Source: DASXKD01 sp963734725
Lineage (GTDB): Bacteria; Actinomycetota; Actinomycetes; Streptosporangiales; Streptosporangiaceae
Assembly: GCA_963734725.1 (NCBI GenBank)
Contig: CAVTIX010000008.1
Span: 186,001-250,000, forward strand
Length of the DNA stretch: 64,000 nt
Direction: 5' to 3'
How positions within the stretch are numbered: position 1 is the first letter of the stretch; the number at the start of each line of letters is the position of its first letter. The notes beneath the pieces were generated by a model. It was not told the origin of the DNA. It ran no database searches and saw nothing but the letters and a program-made list of their open reading frames with translations. Both the position numbers and the translations under genes were made by a program. Of the stretch, positions 18,225 through 27,810 are shown in pieces.

Positions 18225-18367
18225 TGCCTCCCTCGCGGGCGCTTCGCTGGCTTGGGGAGGCTGGTCCTCGCCGCCGGGACACCGCAACGGCGCCTGGGGC
18301 GCCTGATGCGGCGTTCGGCCCGGCGGCTGCGGCGTGACACTGCCTGTTGCCGACAAAAGGTGCCTCA
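18225..18367 (-). repeat. Dispersed structured intergenic element, copy 2 (short form)
   Basis: GCCTCCC (18226-18232) pairs perfectly with GGGAGGC (18255-18261); read on the minus strand the second arm becomes the anti-SD and the first arm contains the SD, 8 nt before the glycosyltransferase ATG. A second stem is GCCGCCGGG (18270-18278) with CCCGGCGGC (18319-18327), enclosing ACACCGC/GCGGCGT and a GGCGCC/GGCGCC hairpin. The far end contains the stop codon of the upstream epimerase gene. Confidence 0.85.
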
Positions 18368-19300
18368 TGGCATATCCGCACCGCCCGCGGCCGGTTCCCC
18401 GGCCCAGCCGAGCCAGTCCAGGTAGCGCCGCACCCCGGCCGCGAACGGGGTCGCCGGCGACCAGTCGAGCAGTTCCTTGGCGGCCCGGTTGGACACGCTG
18501 ACCCCCGGGTAGTCAGCGTCGCGGGCCGGAGCGCAATGAACCGGGACGCGCCCGATGAGTTCCTGGACAGTGTCGGCTATCTCCCGGACGGACACCGGTG
18601 TCCCTCCTTCCAGAGCCAGGACCTTGCCCGCCGCCACCGGGGCAAGCGCACGGACGTGCGCGTCGGCGAGGTCCTCCACGTACACGTAGTTGCGCTGCTG
18701 CTCGCCGGTGCCGGCGATCGTGATCGGGCGTGATTGCCGCACCGCCTGGACGAACCGGGCGACGACCAGCTCTTCGCGCATCCGCGGCCCGTAGGGGATG
18801 CCGTACCGGAGGATGGTGAAGTCTTGGCCGTACATCTCCTTATAGCTGTGCACGAGCAGTTCTGCCGCGAGTTTGGTCGAGACGTACACGTGCCCCGCGC
18901 TGCGCAAGTCAACCGCGAAGTCCTCCGCTAGCTCGCCGATGCCCTGCGCCGCCCCGTACACCCACACGGTGCTGGCCAGGATCACCCGGCCCCCGCCGTG
19001 CTGGCGGGCCGCCTCGAGCACCCGGGCGGTGCCTTCCACATTGAGCCGCACCGCCCAGACCGGGTCCGCCGCCACCTCGTTGACGTTGGACGCTCCCGCC
19101 AGGTGAAACACCGCGGCGCAGCCTGACACCGCCGCGCCGAGGCCGGCCTCGTCGAACAAGTCCACGGTCAGGTATGTCGCATCCACGTTGCGCCAGCGCG
19201 GCTGCACATCGATCACCCGCACGTCGTGACCCGCCAGCACCAGCTGGTCCACGACGTGGGAGCCGATGAAGCCGCCACCTCCAGTCACCGCTACCTGCAC
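18365..19300 (-). CDS. NAD-dependent epimerase/dehydratase (extended SDR)
   Basis: The GTG at 19300 follows AGAAAGGG and puts the Rossmann motif VTGGGGFIGSHV at the N-terminus (311 residues). The catalytic pair lies in VYVSTKLAAELL (Tyr-x3-Lys), with the upstream Ser in ILASTVWVYG. Such enzymes epimerise or dehydrate nucleotide sugars using bound NAD. Its neighbours, an aminotransferase and a glycosyltransferase, suggest it makes a sugar for an envelope glycan or glycolipid; the exact substrate is not clear. Confidence 0.85.
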   Translation of the reverse strand: MQVAVTGGGGFIGSHVVDQLVLAGHDVRVIDVQPRWRNVDATYLTVDLFDEAGLGAAVSGCAAVFHLAGASNVNEVAADPVWAVRLNVEGTARVLEAARQHGGGRVILASTVWVYGAAQGIGELAEDFAVDLRSAGHVYVSTKLAAELLVHSYKEMYGQDFTILRYGIPYGPRMREELVVARFVQAVRQSRPITIAGTGEQQRNYVYVEDLADAHVRALAPVAAGKVLALEGGTPVSVREIADTVQELIGRVPVHCAPARDADYPGVSVSNRAAKELLDWSPATPFAAGVRRYLDWLGWAGEPAAGGADMP

Positions 19301-19387
19301 GGCCGCCCTTTCTCGCGTGCCTGCCGGCCCGTCCTTGGCGCCGATCCCTACGCTGCCCGGCACCGGGCAGCCGCTGCTGGCCCGGGG

Positions 19388-20509
19388 CTATCCGCCCGCG
19401 AGCCTCTCGTGCACCGCGGCAAAGGCGGTCAGCACCTCATCGACCTCCGCGTCGCTCATGTCCGAGTGCACCGGCAGGCAGACGTGCCGGCGAGCGATCT
19501 CCTCGGCAACGGGCAACGGCGGCCCAGCGTACTCCGCGAGCACCGGCTGCTGGTTCAAGGGAAGGTCATAAACCTCACCGGACAGCCTGACGCCGAAGCG
19601 CAACGCCATGTCCTGCTTGACGGCGGCACGGTCGGCCCCGGGTGGCAGCAACACGATGTACTTGTACACGTTGCCACGGCTGCCGGGCGGCTCGGCCAGC
19701 GGGGTGAACCCGTCCAGGCTGACCAGAGCCTTGTCGTAGGCGGCCGCGACCTCACGGCGGCGGCAGATGAACTCCGCCATCCGGCGCAGGTGCACCAGCC
19801 CGGTCACCGCGTGCAGTTCGCTCATCCGCCAGGCCGAGCCCAGCCGCACGTGGTGGTTCGCGGTGAAGGCGCCCTTGCCCTGGTCGCGGTAGATCTTCGC
19901 CTCCTGCGCCACGTACTCCGAGGAGGTCACCACCATGCCACCTTCGCCGCTGGTCACCACCTTCGTCGGGTAGAGGGAGAAGGCCCCGGTCACCCCGAAC
20001 GAGCCCGCGAACCGGCCGTCCAGCGTGGACCCGTGCGCGTGCGCGGCGTCCTCGATCAGCGCGATCCCGCGCTCGTCGCACAGCGCGCGCAGCCCGGTGA
20101 TGTCCGGGCTGATCATTCCGCCGATGTGGACGTGCACGACGGCGGCGGTCTGCGGGGTCAGCACCGGCGCCACGGTCGCCCGGCTGAGCGCGAGCGTGCG
20201 CAGTTCGACGTCGGCGAACACGGGCCGGCCGCCCGCCTGCAGCACTGCGGCCGCGGTGGCGTAGAAGGTGTTCGCCGGGACCACCACGTCCCGGCCCGCC
20301 ACGCCCGCTACCTGCAGCGCGATGTTCAGCGCCGCGGTGCCGCTGGATACCGCCACGGCGTGCGCGGCGTCGTGCGCGGCGGCGAACGCTTCCTCGAACC
20401 GCCCGTTATACGGCCCCAGCGTGAGCGCACCGCTGGCCAGGATCTCTGCGACAGCGGCGGCTATCTCCGCCCGGTCCGCAGGGGGGAAAACGACACGTGC
20501 AGCTGGCAC
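19388..20509 (-). CDS. DegT/DnrJ/EryC1-type PLP aminotransferase
   Basis: About 373 residues from GTG 20509; the frame is open to 20665, but DegT proteins usually start near this point and the AT-richer stretch at 20590-20640 looks like promoter. Motifs include AVSSGTAALNIAL for the phosphate loop, IEDAAHAHG for the cofactor Asp, and the PLP lysine in SLYPTKVVTSGEGG. It would aminate a keto-sugar nucleotide made by a partner such as the adjacent epimerase. The start is uncertain because no SD is evident. Confidence 0.85.
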   Translation of the reverse strand: MPAARVVFPPADRAEIAAAVAEILASGALTLGPYNGRFEEAFAAAHDAAHAVAVSSGTAALNIALQVAGVAGRDVVVPANTFYATAAAVLQAGGRPVFADVELRTLALSRATVAPVLTPQTAAVVHVHIGGMISPDITGLRALCDERGIALIEDAAHAHGSTLDGRFAGSFGVTGAFSLYPTKVVTSGEGGMVVTSSEYVAQEAKIYRDQGKGAFTANHHVRLGSAWRMSELHAVTGLVHLRRMAEFICRRREVAAAYDKALVSLDGFTPLAEPPGSRGNVYKYIVLLPPGADRAAVKQDMALRFGVRLSGEVYDLPLNQQPVLAEYAGPPLPVAEEIARRHVCLPVHSDMSDAEVDEVLTAFAAVHERLAGG

Positions 20510-20701
20510 TCCCAACGCATGGCCCCTTGCTAAGTTCTGGCGGGGCCCCGGCCGGCCCGCCACTGGTAACCGGTCTTGCTTCGGGATCGTCCCGACCTTG
20601 CCATCATTCCAGTAGAAATACCGCGTAGTACGGTCCTCCCGTAGCGTGTCGTCGCAGCAGGGCAAGACCGCAGGCCAGAGCCTACGATGCGGGAGTGACA
20701 G

Positions 20702-21460
20702 GTGTTCTCAGACAGCGAGGCCGCGGCGCCGGCTCGGCCACCGGCCGGGTTCACCGCGGCGGCGGTGGCGGCCGGCTGCCTTGCCGTCGCGCACGCCGGG
20801 CCGGGCGTGACCGCGCTGGCGCCGGTCCGGCGGCGGTTCTTCCCCCGGCTGTCCGGCCAGGGCCGGGCCGATCACGTGGCGCTCACCTTCGACGACGGCC
20901 CGGACCCGGCATGGACCCCGGCGTTCCTTGAGGTCCTGGCCACCTGGCGGGTGCGGGCCACGTTCTTCATGCTCGGCGCCATGGCGGTGCAGGCGCCGGG
21001 GCTGGCCGCGGAGATCGCCGCCGCGGGACATGAGGTGGCCGTGCACGGCTGGGCGCACCAGTACACGGTGCTCCGCGGGCCCCGCGCGGTGGCCGACGAC
21101 CTGGCCCGGGCAAGGGACGCGGTGGCGGCCGCGGCCGGAGCGCAACCGCGGTTCTACCGCCCGCCCTACGGCGTGCTGAGCGCCGGGGCGCTAGGCGCCG
21201 CCCGCCGGCTCGGCCTCACCCCGGTGCTGTGGACCTGCTGGGGCCGAGAGTGGACCCCAGGCGCCACGCCCCGCTCGGTATGGGCGACGCTCGGCGGAAA
21301 CCTGACCGGAGGCGCCACAGTCCTGTTGCATGATTCCGACTGCACCTCTCCGCCGGGGTCTGCGGCCGCAGCGCTTGGCGCGTTGCCCCTGCTGCTCGAA
21401 GAATGTGCAATACGCAAGCTCGTGGCCGGTCCGTTGGCCGAGCACGGCCTAGATTCGTGA
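20702..21460 (+). CDS. Polysaccharide deacetylase (NodB homology domain)
   Basis: A 252-residue protein beginning with GTG. An N-terminal hydrophobic stretch of about 20 residues may anchor it. The NodB motifs are in order: VALTFDDGPDPAWTP (metal Asp), HEVAVHGWAHQY (metal His pair) and FYRPPYGVLS, with a final VLLHDSD. It would remove N- or O-acetyl groups from a cell-surface polymer. It is divergent from the aminotransferase gene. Confidence 0.9.
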   Translation: MFSDSEAAAPARPPAGFTAAAVAAGCLAVAHAGPGVTALAPVRRRFFPRLSGQGRADHVALTFDDGPDPAWTPAFLEVLATWRVRATFFMLGAMAVQAPGLAAEIAAAGHEVAVHGWAHQYTVLRGPRAVADDLARARDAVAAAAGAQPRFYRPPYGVLSAGALGAARRLGLTPVLWTCWGREWTPGATPRSVWATLGGNLTGGATVLLHDSDCTSPPGSAAAALGALPLLLEECAIRKLVAGPLAEHGLDS

Positions 21461-21925
21461 CCGGCCCGCCACCAGGCGCGCTGCCGCACCGGTGACACCC
21501 AGGGCGTGTCCCGCAAAATCCCTGGCCTGCTGCGCGTCCGCCATGAAGGGGGTTGGGGAGGCGGGTGGGGCCTCGCGGCGTTGTCGTCGTCGCCCATGGC
21601 TCCGCCATGAGCTCCTCCTCCGTCTTGCGATCCATCCCCGCCGGCGGCCGCTCGCGACGGCAAAGATCCACGGGACACACCCTGGTCCGCTGGCTGCGGG
21701 AACAGGCCGGCGGCGGGACGGCGTTGTTCCGGGTGGCCGGTCGATGCCCACCCGAGAGGAGCCGGCCCCGCGGACGGTTGCCGGAAGAAACCCTCAGCAC
21801 GCGTTCAGCTTCCGTCCAGGCACATGGTGCTAACTGGTTGTTGGCTTAGCCAGGCACACGGGAGCGCTGCCGTGCCTGGGACCAGACGAAGCGGCTTAGG
21901 CTATTTCCGGGCAGAGGTGATGATG
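21461..21925. other. Intergenic stretch with no recognised gene
   Basis: About 465 bp between the deacetylase and the HtrA-like gene. Open frames exist in several phases but none resembles a protein family or has a start with a good SD. Near 21507 the sequence GGGCGTGTCCCGCAAAA resembles an insertion-sequence end, but no partner repeat or transposase is seen. The final 60 bp should hold the protease promoter; the SD AGAGG lies at 21913-21917. Confidence 0.35.
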
Positions 21926-24057
21926 ATGGCCGAAGGTCAAGGAAACGGGAACGACTCGCCGGAGCGTGATAGCGCTTGGCGGTCGGCGCCCAGCGAGGGG
22001 GGCGCCCCCGGCGCACCGGACGCGGACACCGATCCGGGCGCTGCGGACGCGGCCCCGCCAGGCGCGTCGTGGTTCCCCTTCGCGACGACTCCCCCGGCCA
22101 GCGAAGCGGAACCACCGCCCGCCAGCCCGCAACAGGCCCTTGGCCCGCAACAGCCTCCCGCCACGCCGCAGCCGGCGCCCAGCGCGCCCCAGGCCCCCGC
22201 GCCCCAGGCCCCCGCGCCCCAGGCCCCCGCTGCGCAGCAGCCCCCCGGCGCACCGCAGGTGCCCGGCGCGCCTCAGGCCCCGGGCGCATCGCAGGCCCCC
22301 GGCCCACAGCAGGGCGCCGGCGCGCCGCAGGCCCCGGGCGCGCAGCCGCCCGGCCCCGCCTCGCCCTGGCACGCCCAGCCGGGCACCCAGCCGACCTGGG
22401 CCCCCTCGGGCAACCCGCAGCAGCCCTGGATACCACCGGGCGCCCAGCCTCAGCCGGGCCAAGGCACGCCCCAGTACAGCCCCCCGCCGCCCTACGGAGC
22501 GCAGCAGGGCGCCCAGCCCGGCTATGGCGCCCAGCCCCCGCCCGGTTATGGCGGCCAGCCGCCCTACGGCCCCCCCTACGGCGGGCAGCCCACCTACCCC
22601 ACCCAGCCGCTCTACAGCAACCAGCCCCCCTACGGCGGGCAGCCCCCGTACGGCGAGCAGCCCCAGGGAAGCTGGCAGCACCATCCCGGCGAGCCCGGCC
22701 CGGTGCCGCCGCTTCCGGCGCACGTGTCCGGTGGCGGGGGCCAGTGGGTCCCCCCGGGCGGCTATGCGCAGCCGACGGCACGGCCCTCGCGCGGGCCGCT
22801 GGGCTATGCGCTGGTCTACGTGCTGGTCGCGGTGCTCGCGGCGGCGATCGGCGCGGGCGCGGTGCTGGTGCTGCGCGGCTCGGCCGGCCGGGCCCCTACG
22901 TCCTCGATCGCCGACCAGGGCGTCATCCCCAAGCCCCATAAGGCGCCCGCGCCGGCTCATCGGCCTCTGGCATCAACGTCAGCGCGGTAGCCGGCAAGGT
23001 CGAGCCCGGGCTGGTGGACATCACCTCCTACGTGCACTACCAGCGGGAGGTCTTCGAGGGCACCGGCATGGTGCTGTCCTCCGACGGCCTGGTGCTGACC
23101 AACAACCACGTCATCAAGGGGTCCACCCGGGTGGTCGTGCAACCCGTTACCGGCGGCCCCAAGTACAACGCCCAGGTCGTCGGCACCGCCAACAGCCAGG
23201 ACGTCGCGCTGCTCCGGCTGACCGGGGCGTCCGGGCTGAAGACCGTCCAGCCCGGTAACTCGAACGAGGTCAAGCTCGGCGACCCGGTGGTGGCACTCGG
23301 GAACGCGGGCGGCAACGGCGGCGCGCCGACCGTGACCAAAGGGACGATCACCGCGCTGAAGCGCTCCATCACCGCCAGCGACGCGGGATCCAACTCGTCG
23401 GAGCGGCTGACGGGCATGTTCCAGACGAACGCCCCGATCGCCGAGGGCGACTCCGGTGGCGCGCTGGCGAACGCCGCGGGCCAGGTCATCGCGATGAACA
23501 CGGCGGCGAACAGCCAGAACATCGGCGCGAGCGGCACCAGCCAGGGCTTCTCGATTCCGATCAACCGGGCCCTGTCGATCGCGCACCTGATCGCCCTGGG
23601 CAAGGGCAGCAGCACGATCCAGATCGGCCAGCCCGCGTTCCTCGGCATCGCGATCGCCAGCGACCCGAATAACAACGCGCCCAGCAGCGCCGGCGACCCG
23701 TCGCAGCAACTGCGCCAGCTCCAGGCGATCGCGCAGTCCGGCCTCAGCGGTGGCATCAACTCCAGCGGCCATTGCCTGGCGAGCGAGTCGGCGAACCCGG
23801 TGCCGCACAGCATCGCCCCGGCCAAGTCGGGCACGCTGATCGCCGGGGTGTTCTGCGACGCACCGGCCGCCAGCGCCGGGGCGCAGGCTGGTGACGTGAT
23901 CACCGCCGTGAACGGCCACGCAGTGAGTTCCCCGGCCTCGCTGCGGATGCTGATGCACCAGTACCACCCGGGCGCCACGGTCTCGCTCACCTGGGTCGGG
24001 CTCAACGGCCAGCAGAAGACCGGCTCGCTCAAGCTGGCCGCAGGACCAGCGGCTTAG
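21926..24057 (+). CDS. HtrA/DegP-like serine protease with Pro/Gln-rich N-terminus (one frameshift)
   Basis: The N-terminal 290 residues are Pro/Ala/Gln-rich with PYG repeats, followed by one membrane helix (LGYALVYVLVAVLAAAIGAG). The external protease domain has the catalytic triad in TNNHVIKG, DVALLRL and GDSGGAL, and a C-terminal PDZ domain (GVFCDAPAASAGAQAGDVI). The membrane part ends in one frame at 22990, while the protease is read in another joining near 22950-22965; the gene is one base short. Several ATGs lie at 21920-21928; the one at 21926 has the best SD spacing. Confidence 0.85.
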
Positions 24058-24078
24058 CAGGCGCCGCGATCTCGCGGG

Positions 24079-24115
24079 GGGGGGCGTCGCAGCATGGGAC
24101 GCCCCCCGCTTGTTT
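24079..24115 (+). terminator. Rho-independent terminator of the protease gene
   Basis: GGGGGGCGTC (24079-24088) pairs perfectly with GACGCCCCCC (24098-24107) across a 9-nt loop, followed by GCTTGTTT. It lies about 20 bp after the protease stop and directly abuts the next repeat element. Confidence 0.85.
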
Positions 24116-24335
24116 GCCTCCCTCGCGGGACGTCGTGCCGGAGGCGCGCAGGCCAGCGGCGCGCTGGCTTCGGGAGGCTGGGTCCTCGGCGCCGGGAGAC
24201 CCGCAACGGCGCCTGGGGCTGCGTCGTGCCGGAGGCGCGCCGGCTGGCACTTATGCGGCGTTCGCCCCGCTGCCTGCGGCGCGCTGCCTCTGCCCCTCGG
24301 CAGCGCTTCCCTGGCTTTGGGGGCTGGTCCTCACT
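24116..24335 (-). repeat. Dispersed structured intergenic element, copy 3 (long, composite)
   Basis: GCCTCCC (24116-24122) and GGGAGGC (24172-24178) are kept. The second stem is partly decayed. The unit CGTCGTGCCGGAGGCGCGC occurs twice, near 24131 and 24224. After about 24300 the sequence GCGCTTCCCTGGCTTTGG repeats the first module, so this copy is a composite. It lies between two convergent genes and does not abut a start codon. Confidence 0.75.
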
Positions 24336-24338
24336 GGC

Positions 24339-25397
24339 TCAGCCGGTCAGCCAGGCCTCCATCGTCGCCTCGCACTCGGCGATCTGCGCCACCGGCACGT
24401 GCTCGTCCCGTGAATGGGCGAGCATGGGGTCCCCGGGGCCGTAGTTCAGCGCGGGCATGCCGAGCAGGGCGAACCTGGCCACGTCGGTCCAGCCGAACTT
24501 GGCCCGGGGCGCCCCGGACACGGCCGCGAGCAGCGGGGCGGCGGCTGGGTGGTCCAGCCCCGGGCGGGCGCCCGGCGCAGAGTCGGTGATCTCCACCTCG
24601 TAGCCGGAGAAGACCTCGCGCACGTGCGCGGCCGCTTCCTCCTCGCTGCGGTCGGGGGCGAACCGGTAGTTCACCGTGACCACGCACTCGTCGGGAATGA
24701 CGTTGCCCGCGACCCCGCCGCTGATCCAGACGGCGTTCAGCCCTTCGTGGTAGGTGAGCCCGTCCACCTCCGGCTGGCGCGGCTGGTAGGACCTCAGCAG
24801 GTCGAGGATCCCGCCGGCCACGTGGATAGCGTTGAGGCCCATCCAAGAGCGTGCGCTGTGCGCGCGCTTGCCCCGTGTGGTGACCTCAGCCCGCAGCGTG
24901 CCCTGGCATCCGCCCTCGATGACGCCGCCGGTCGGCTCCATCAGCACCGCCAGGTCGCCGTGGAGCAGGTCGGGGCGATTACGGGACAGCCGCAACAACC
25001 CGTTGCGCTCGGCCTCGACCTCTTCGCAGTCGTAGAAGACGTAGGTGACGTCGGGGCGCGGCGCGGTCAGCCGGGCGGCCAGCCGCAGCGCGACCGCCAC
25101 CCCGGACTTCATGTCGCAGCTCCCGCAGCCGTACAGCATGCCGTTCTCGCGGTGGGAGGGAACGTTGCCCGCGATCGGCACCGTGTCGATATGCCCGGCC
25201 ACGATCACCCGCTGCGGGCGGCCCAGGGTGGTCCGGGCGACGATCGTGTTGCCGTCGCTGTGCACGGACAGGTGCGGCAGGCCACTCAGCGCCCGCCCGA
25301 TGGCGGCGGCCAGGTCCGCTTCGCCGCCGCTCACCGACTCCACGTTGACCAGGGATGCGGTCAGGTCGGCGCTGTCACTAGAAAGATCCAGGTCCAC
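24339..25397 (-). CDS. dapE: Succinyl-diaminopimelate desuccinylase (M20 metallopeptidase)
   Basis: A 352-residue zinc hydrolase that removes succinate from N-succinyl-LL-diaminopimelate, for lysine and peptidoglycan synthesis. The motif VIVAGHIDTVP places the first metal His69 and Asp71; GCGSCDMKSGVAVAL gives the bridging Asp, YDCEEVEAE the catalytic Glu pair, and the closing GPGDPMLAHSRDEHVP carries the last metal His. Length and motifs match the actinobacterial DapE. It converges on the protease gene across a terminator and a repeat. Confidence 0.9.
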   Translation of the reverse strand: MDLDLSSDSADLTASLVNVESVSGGEADLAAAIGRALSGLPHLSVHSDGNTIVARTTLGRPQRVIVAGHIDTVPIAGNVPSHRENGMLYGCGSCDMKSGVAVALRLAARLTAPRPDVTYVFYDCEEVEAERNGLLRLSRNRPDLLHGDLAVLMEPTGGVIEGGCQGTLRAEVTTRGKRAHSARSWMGLNAIHVAGGILDLLRSYQPRQPEVDGLTYHEGLNAVWISGGVAGNVIPDECVVTVNYRFAPDRSEEEAAAHVREVFSGYEVEITDSAPGARPGLDHPAAAPLLAAVSGAPRAKFGWTDVARFALLGMPALNYGPGDPMLAHSRDEHVPVAQIAECEATMEAWLTG

Positions 25398-25455
25398 GGC
25401 GGCAGCATAGAGTGCTCAGCAATCCGGCGGCGCGGGCCGCCAGCAAAGAAAGCCG

Positions 25456-26679
25456 ATGCCCATGTTCAGAGTGGATTCTGAAGTCGGCCGCCTGCGGCAG
25501 GTGATCCTGCACCGGCCCGGCCTGGAACTCAAGCGGCTCACCCCGGACAACGCGGCGGCCCTGCTCTTCGACGACGTGCTGTGGGTGAGCCGGGCGCAGC
25601 AGGAGCACGACGCCTTCGCGGACGTGCTGCGCTCCCGCGGCGTCGTCGTGCACTACTACAGCGACCTGCTCGCCCAGACGCTGGACGTCACCGCGGCCCG
25701 GGATTACATCCTGGACGGGGTCTTCGACTCCCGCTGGCACGGGCTGCTGGCGGCCGAGCAGCTTCGCGCCGCGGTGGCCGGGCTGGACTCACCGGCCCTG
25801 GCGGGCTACCTGGTGGGCGGGATCACCAAGCGGGAGATCTCCGAGCTGGCGCCGGAGCCGAAGAGCATCGCGTTCCACTCGCTCGACCCGGACGGGTTCG
25901 TGCTCGTCCCGCTGCCAAACCTCCTCTACCAGCGCGACACCAGTTGCTGGATCTATAGCGGGGTGTCGATCAACGCGATGCGCCGCCAGGCCCGGGTCAG
26001 GGAGTCCATGTTCGCCGAGGCCATCTACCGCTGGCACCCGATGTTCGCCGGCGCGGGCTTCGATGTCTGGTACCACGGCGCCGACGCCGCCCCGGCCACC
26101 ATCGAAGGCGGGGACGTGCTGGTGATCGGCAACGGCGCGGTGCTCGCCGGGATGAGCGAGCGGACCACGGCGCAGGCCCTGGAGATGCTGGCCCACCGGC
26201 TGTTCGCGGCCGGCGCCGCTACCTCGCTTATCGCGATCGACATGCCGAAGCAGCGCGCGTTCATGCACCTGGACACGATGCTGACCATGGCGGACTACGG
26301 CGTGTTCACCAAGTACGCGGGCATGGGGATGCTGCGGTCCTACACCATCGAGCCGGGAGCAAGCGTGCGGGAGTTGAAGGTGACCGACCACCCGCCGGAG
26401 GACATGCACACGGCGCTGGCGGCCGCGCTGGGCCTGCCGAGCATCACCGTGCTGACCGCGGTCCAGGATGTGCGCTCCGCGCAGCGGGAGCAGTGGGACG
26501 ACGGGTGCAACGTGCTGGCGGTGGCGCCGGGCGTGGTCGTGGCCTACGAGCGGAACGTGACCACGAACGCCTACCTGGAGGAGAACGGCATCGAGGTGCT
26601 CACCGTCGCCGGCGGCGAACTCGGCCGTGGCCGGGGCGGCCCCCGGTGCATGAGCTGCCCCATCGAGCGCGACGGCTGA
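25456..26679 (+). CDS. arcA: Arginine deiminase
   Basis: A 407-residue enzyme converting arginine to citrulline and ammonia in the cytoplasm. Family motifs are present: LLFDDVLWV, NLLYQRDTSCW, the EGGD segment IEGGDVLVIG, MHLDTMLTM, and the catalytic Cys398 in GRGGPRCMSCP. No ornithine carbamoyltransferase or carbamate kinase gene adjoins it, so it may serve arginine catabolism or pH control on its own here. An alternative start is the Met at codon 3. Confidence 0.93.
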   Translation: MPMFRVDSEVGRLRQVILHRPGLELKRLTPDNAAALLFDDVLWVSRAQQEHDAFADVLRSRGVVVHYYSDLLAQTLDVTAARDYILDGVFDSRWHGLLAAEQLRAAVAGLDSPALAGYLVGGITKREISELAPEPKSIAFHSLDPDGFVLVPLPNLLYQRDTSCWIYSGVSINAMRRQARVRESMFAEAIYRWHPMFAGAGFDVWYHGADAAPATIEGGDVLVIGNGAVLAGMSERTTAQALEMLAHRLFAAGAATSLIAIDMPKQRAFMHLDTMLTMADYGVFTKYAGMGMLRSYTIEPGASVRELKVTDHPPEDMHTALAAALGLPSITVLTAVQDVRSAQREQWDDGCNVLAVAPGVVVAYERNVTTNAYLEENGIEVLTVAGGELGRGRGGPRCMSCPIERDG

Positions 26680-26691
26680 GCTGACTTTCAT

Positions 26692-26880
26692 TGCCTCCCT
26701 CGCGGGACGTCGTGCCGGAGGCACGCAGGCCAGCGGCGCGCTGGCTTCGGGAGACGTGTCCTCGCCGCCGGGACACCGCAGCCGGGGCCGTCGGCCGGAG
26801 GCGCGCCGGTGGCACTATGCGGCGTTCGGCCCGGCGGCTGCGGCGTGACGCTGCCGCTGACGCCACAGGTTGCCTCACCG
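26692..26880 (-). repeat. Dispersed structured intergenic element, copy 4 (long form)
   Basis: GCCTCCC (26693-26699) pairs with GGGAG (26749-26753). The second stem GCCGCCGGG (26764-26772) with CCCGGCGGC (26830-26838) is perfect, although the apical part between them has diverged from the other copies. It ends in GGTTGCCTCA like copy 2. It lies between two convergent genes. Confidence 0.8.
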
Positions 26881-26896
26881 CGCGCTGCGCCGTGGC

Positions 26897-27682
26897 CTAG
26901 AGCGGCAACAACTCGGGGCGCTTGGGGGCGATGTTGTCGCCCGCGGAGGTCCCGCGGACCCGGCGGGCCACCCACGGGGCCGCGTGCACCCGCGCCCAGC
27001 GCAGGTCCATCCGCCGCGCGGCCAGCCAGGCGGCCCGCCCGGAGGCGGCCACGCCGCCGGTCACCGTGTCAGCCGCCGGCCAGGGAGCACGCCAGTCCTC
27101 CGTGACGGCGACGCCGAGCACCTCGCAGGTGCGCAACGCTACCCGGCGGTGCGCGTCCGGGGTGAGGTGCAGCCGGTCCGCGCTCCAGGCCCGCGGATCC
27201 CGCAGCACGGACATCGACCACAGGTCCACGACGTGGCACCCGTGCTGGTCGGCGATCGCGCGCAAGTGCATGTTGTAGGCGGCCACCTTGCCGCGGAGCA
27301 GCCGCAGCACCGGGAACCGGGGATCGAAGCCGGTGAAGATGACCACCTGACAGCCGGCCATGAGCAGGGTGCGCACGACGTCGTCGAACGTCTGCGCCAG
27401 CGCGTCGGGATCCGACCGGAACCGGAGCATGTCGTTGCCCCCGGCGGCGAGGCTGACCAGATCCGGGGCCATCGCGATGGCCTGCGGCACCTGCTCGGCG
27501 GCCACCTGGCCCAGCAGCTTGCCGCGCACCGCGAGGTTGGCATAACGCAGGCCGGGCTGCTCGGCCGCCAGCATCTGGGCGAACCGGTCCGCCCAGCCGA
27601 GGTAGCCGGCCTGGTCGGCCCGCGGGTCGTCGAGCCCTTCAGTGAAGCTGTCGCCGAGCGCGGCAAACGTACCGATCTGCAC
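26897..27682 (-). CDS. SGNH/GDSL-family hydrolase
   Basis: A 261-residue esterase-type enzyme. The GTG at 27682, with purine-rich GGAGGAGGGG upstream, puts the nucleophile block ALGDSFTEG near the start, as expected. Block III is AAGGNDMLRFR and the catalytic Asp-His pair is in SADRLHLTPDAH. No signal peptide is seen, suggesting a cytoplasmic enzyme. The C-terminal 70 residues are basic and Trp/Arg rich. The substrate is unknown. Confidence 0.85.
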   Translation of the reverse strand: MQIGTFAALGDSFTEGLDDPRADQAGYLGWADRFAQMLAAEQPGLRYANLAVRGKLLGQVAAEQVPQAIAMAPDLVSLAAGGNDMLRFRSDPDALAQTFDDVVRTLLMAGCQVVIFTGFDPRFPVLRLLRGKVAAYNMHLRAIADQHGCHVVDLWSMSVLRDPRAWSADRLHLTPDAHRRVALRTCEVLGVAVTEDWRAPWPAADTVTGGVAASGRAAWLAARRMDLRWARVHAAPWVARRVRGTSAGDNIAPKRPELLPL

Positions 27683-27810
27683 TCCCCCGTCACCCCTCCT
27701 CCGTCGCTGGGCAGCGAGATCCAGGGTATGCCGTAACTGCTGACCTGCTAAAACCGGTGGCAGGCCGCGCGGATTAACCCGGGGCGCCGTCATGGGAGCA
27801 GACTTGGCGT

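Noticed and set aside
18225..18367. TGCCTC at both ends of the elements as a target-site duplication
   Set aside because: The same bases recur at every copy, so they belong to the element and not to the target.
21461..21925. Possible insertion-sequence remnant (GGGCGTGTCCCGCAAAA near 21507)
   Set aside because: No matching inverted end, target duplication or transposase similarity was visible in any frame.
25789..26724. Minus-strand open frame beginning at repeat copy 4 and covering arginine deiminase
   Set aside because: It lies antisense to a fully conserved enzyme and has no protein-like features; it is a shadow of high GC content.
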